Assembly (NCBI GenBank): GCA_040220135.1 | Contig: JAVJTT010000015.1 | Coordinates: 1-7,182 of the forward strand | Length of the DNA: 7,182 bases | Direction: 5' to 3' | Origin: CAJXMH01 sp040220135 | GTDB lineage: Bacteria > Bacteroidota > Bacteroidia > Flavobacteriales_E > Vicingaceae | Shown: piece by piece, positions 6,895 to 7,182 of the stretch | Layout of the letters: every line of letters starts with the position of its first letter | Position numbering within the stretch: position 1 is the stretch's first letter | Made by a program: the position numbers and the translations under genes | The notes under the pieces: model-generated | Told to the model about the DNA's origin: nothing | The model's input: only the letters and a program-made list of their open reading frames with translations | Databases searched by the model: none

Positions 6895-7182
6895 ATGAAC
6901 CTACGACCGACTAAGTACTTCATGAGTGTTCTTATGCTTTTCGCATTTTTTAAGTTAAACGCTCAAAACTACCACCTCATTGAAACCTTTAACCAAGCTA
7001 GTTTACCTACTGGTTGGTCTAATACCGCCCTTAACGGCACTCAAACTTGGAATTTTGGTTTAGACGGCTCTGCTGGTCACCCTAATAATCAAAACTTGGA
7101 TGGAACGGCCATGGCCTATTTTGACGACGATATATTGGGGGCTTCTGTTAGTAATAACCATGTAGCTTTACTTACCCCTGTT
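6895..7182 (+). CDS. Paralogous secreted adhesin-like protein, 3' partial (gene 3)
   Basis: ATG at 6895 opens a frame that runs to the window edge (96 codons). It begins with a Sec signal peptide (residues 1-23, R4 and K7 before a Met/Leu/Phe core, cleavage LNA|QNYH). The mature part aligns without gaps to gene 2 from its mature N-terminus, about 70% identical: TFNQASLP, GWSN, HPNNQNLDGT, MAYFDDD, LG, SNNH. This is the start of jelly-roll module 1. A later in-frame ATG (6922) would remove the basic residues of the signal peptide, so 6895 is preferred. There is no Shine-Dalgarno sequence. By homology the full gene should encode about 1100-1200 residues with a T9SS sorting domain, but that part is outside the window. 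The function is inferred as for genes 1 and 2. Confidence 0.88.
   Translation, partial: MNLRPTKYFMSVLMLFAFFKLNAQNYHLIETFNQASLPTGWSNTALNGTQTWNFGLDGSAGHPNNQNLDGTAMAYFDDDILGASVSNNHVALLTPV

Larger units (their letters stand above)
2..7182 (+). repeat. Tandem paralogous gene array, period about 3.6 kb
   Basis: Equivalent points recur at a nearly constant offset: 50 to 3683 (3633), 651 to 4287 (3636), 2948 to 6572 (3624), and mature N-terminus 3356 to 6964 (3608). Perfect identity runs of 26-30 bases include 50-75 with 3683-3708, 650-677 with 4286-4313, and 3469-3498 with 7077-7106. The spacers between genes do not align, so the duplication is now visible only in the coding parts. Confidence 0.9.

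Overview
The window looks like chromosome of a member of the Bacteroidota, probably on the Flavobacteriia/Cytophagia side. Two complete C-termini carry the hallmark type IX secretion system (T9SS) type A sorting domain (LYPNPSKG...YDLRGQ...QPNGVYFL...KLVKY). DNA is AT-rich, the starts lack a Shine-Dalgarno sequence, and signal peptides end just before Gln. The genus cannot be read from this sequence.

The whole window is a head-to-tail array of at least three paralogous genes on the + strand. Gene 1 (2-3160) has lost its 5' end to the window edge. Gene 2 (3284-6784) is complete and encodes 1166 residues. Gene 3 (from 6895) is cut by the right edge after 96 codons. The repeat period is about 3.6 kb. 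The array may continue on both sides, since neither end reaches a non-homologous gene.

Genes 1 and 2 share one architecture: signal peptide (seen in genes 2 and 3), then four MAM/choice-of-anchor-J-like beta-sandwich (jelly-roll) modules alternating with three Ig/CARDB-like modules, then the T9SS sorting domain. No catalytic domain is visible. The simplest reading is a family of very large secreted or surface-anchored binding proteins (adhesin-like), exported by Sec and then T9SS. The ligand is unknown.

The two intergenic spaces (123 and 110 bp) are not alike. The first holds an AT-rich inverted repeat, three AAAGCTT copies and a hairpin that buries the gene 2 start codon. The second holds a strong bidirectional-looking intrinsic terminator and a 17-bp palindrome in front of gene 3. 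Coding modules are kept similar, in places almost identical, while the spacers have diverged. This suggests tandem duplication with continued exchange between copies and separate expression control. I see no tRNA, rRNA, CRISPR, IS element or phage signature.
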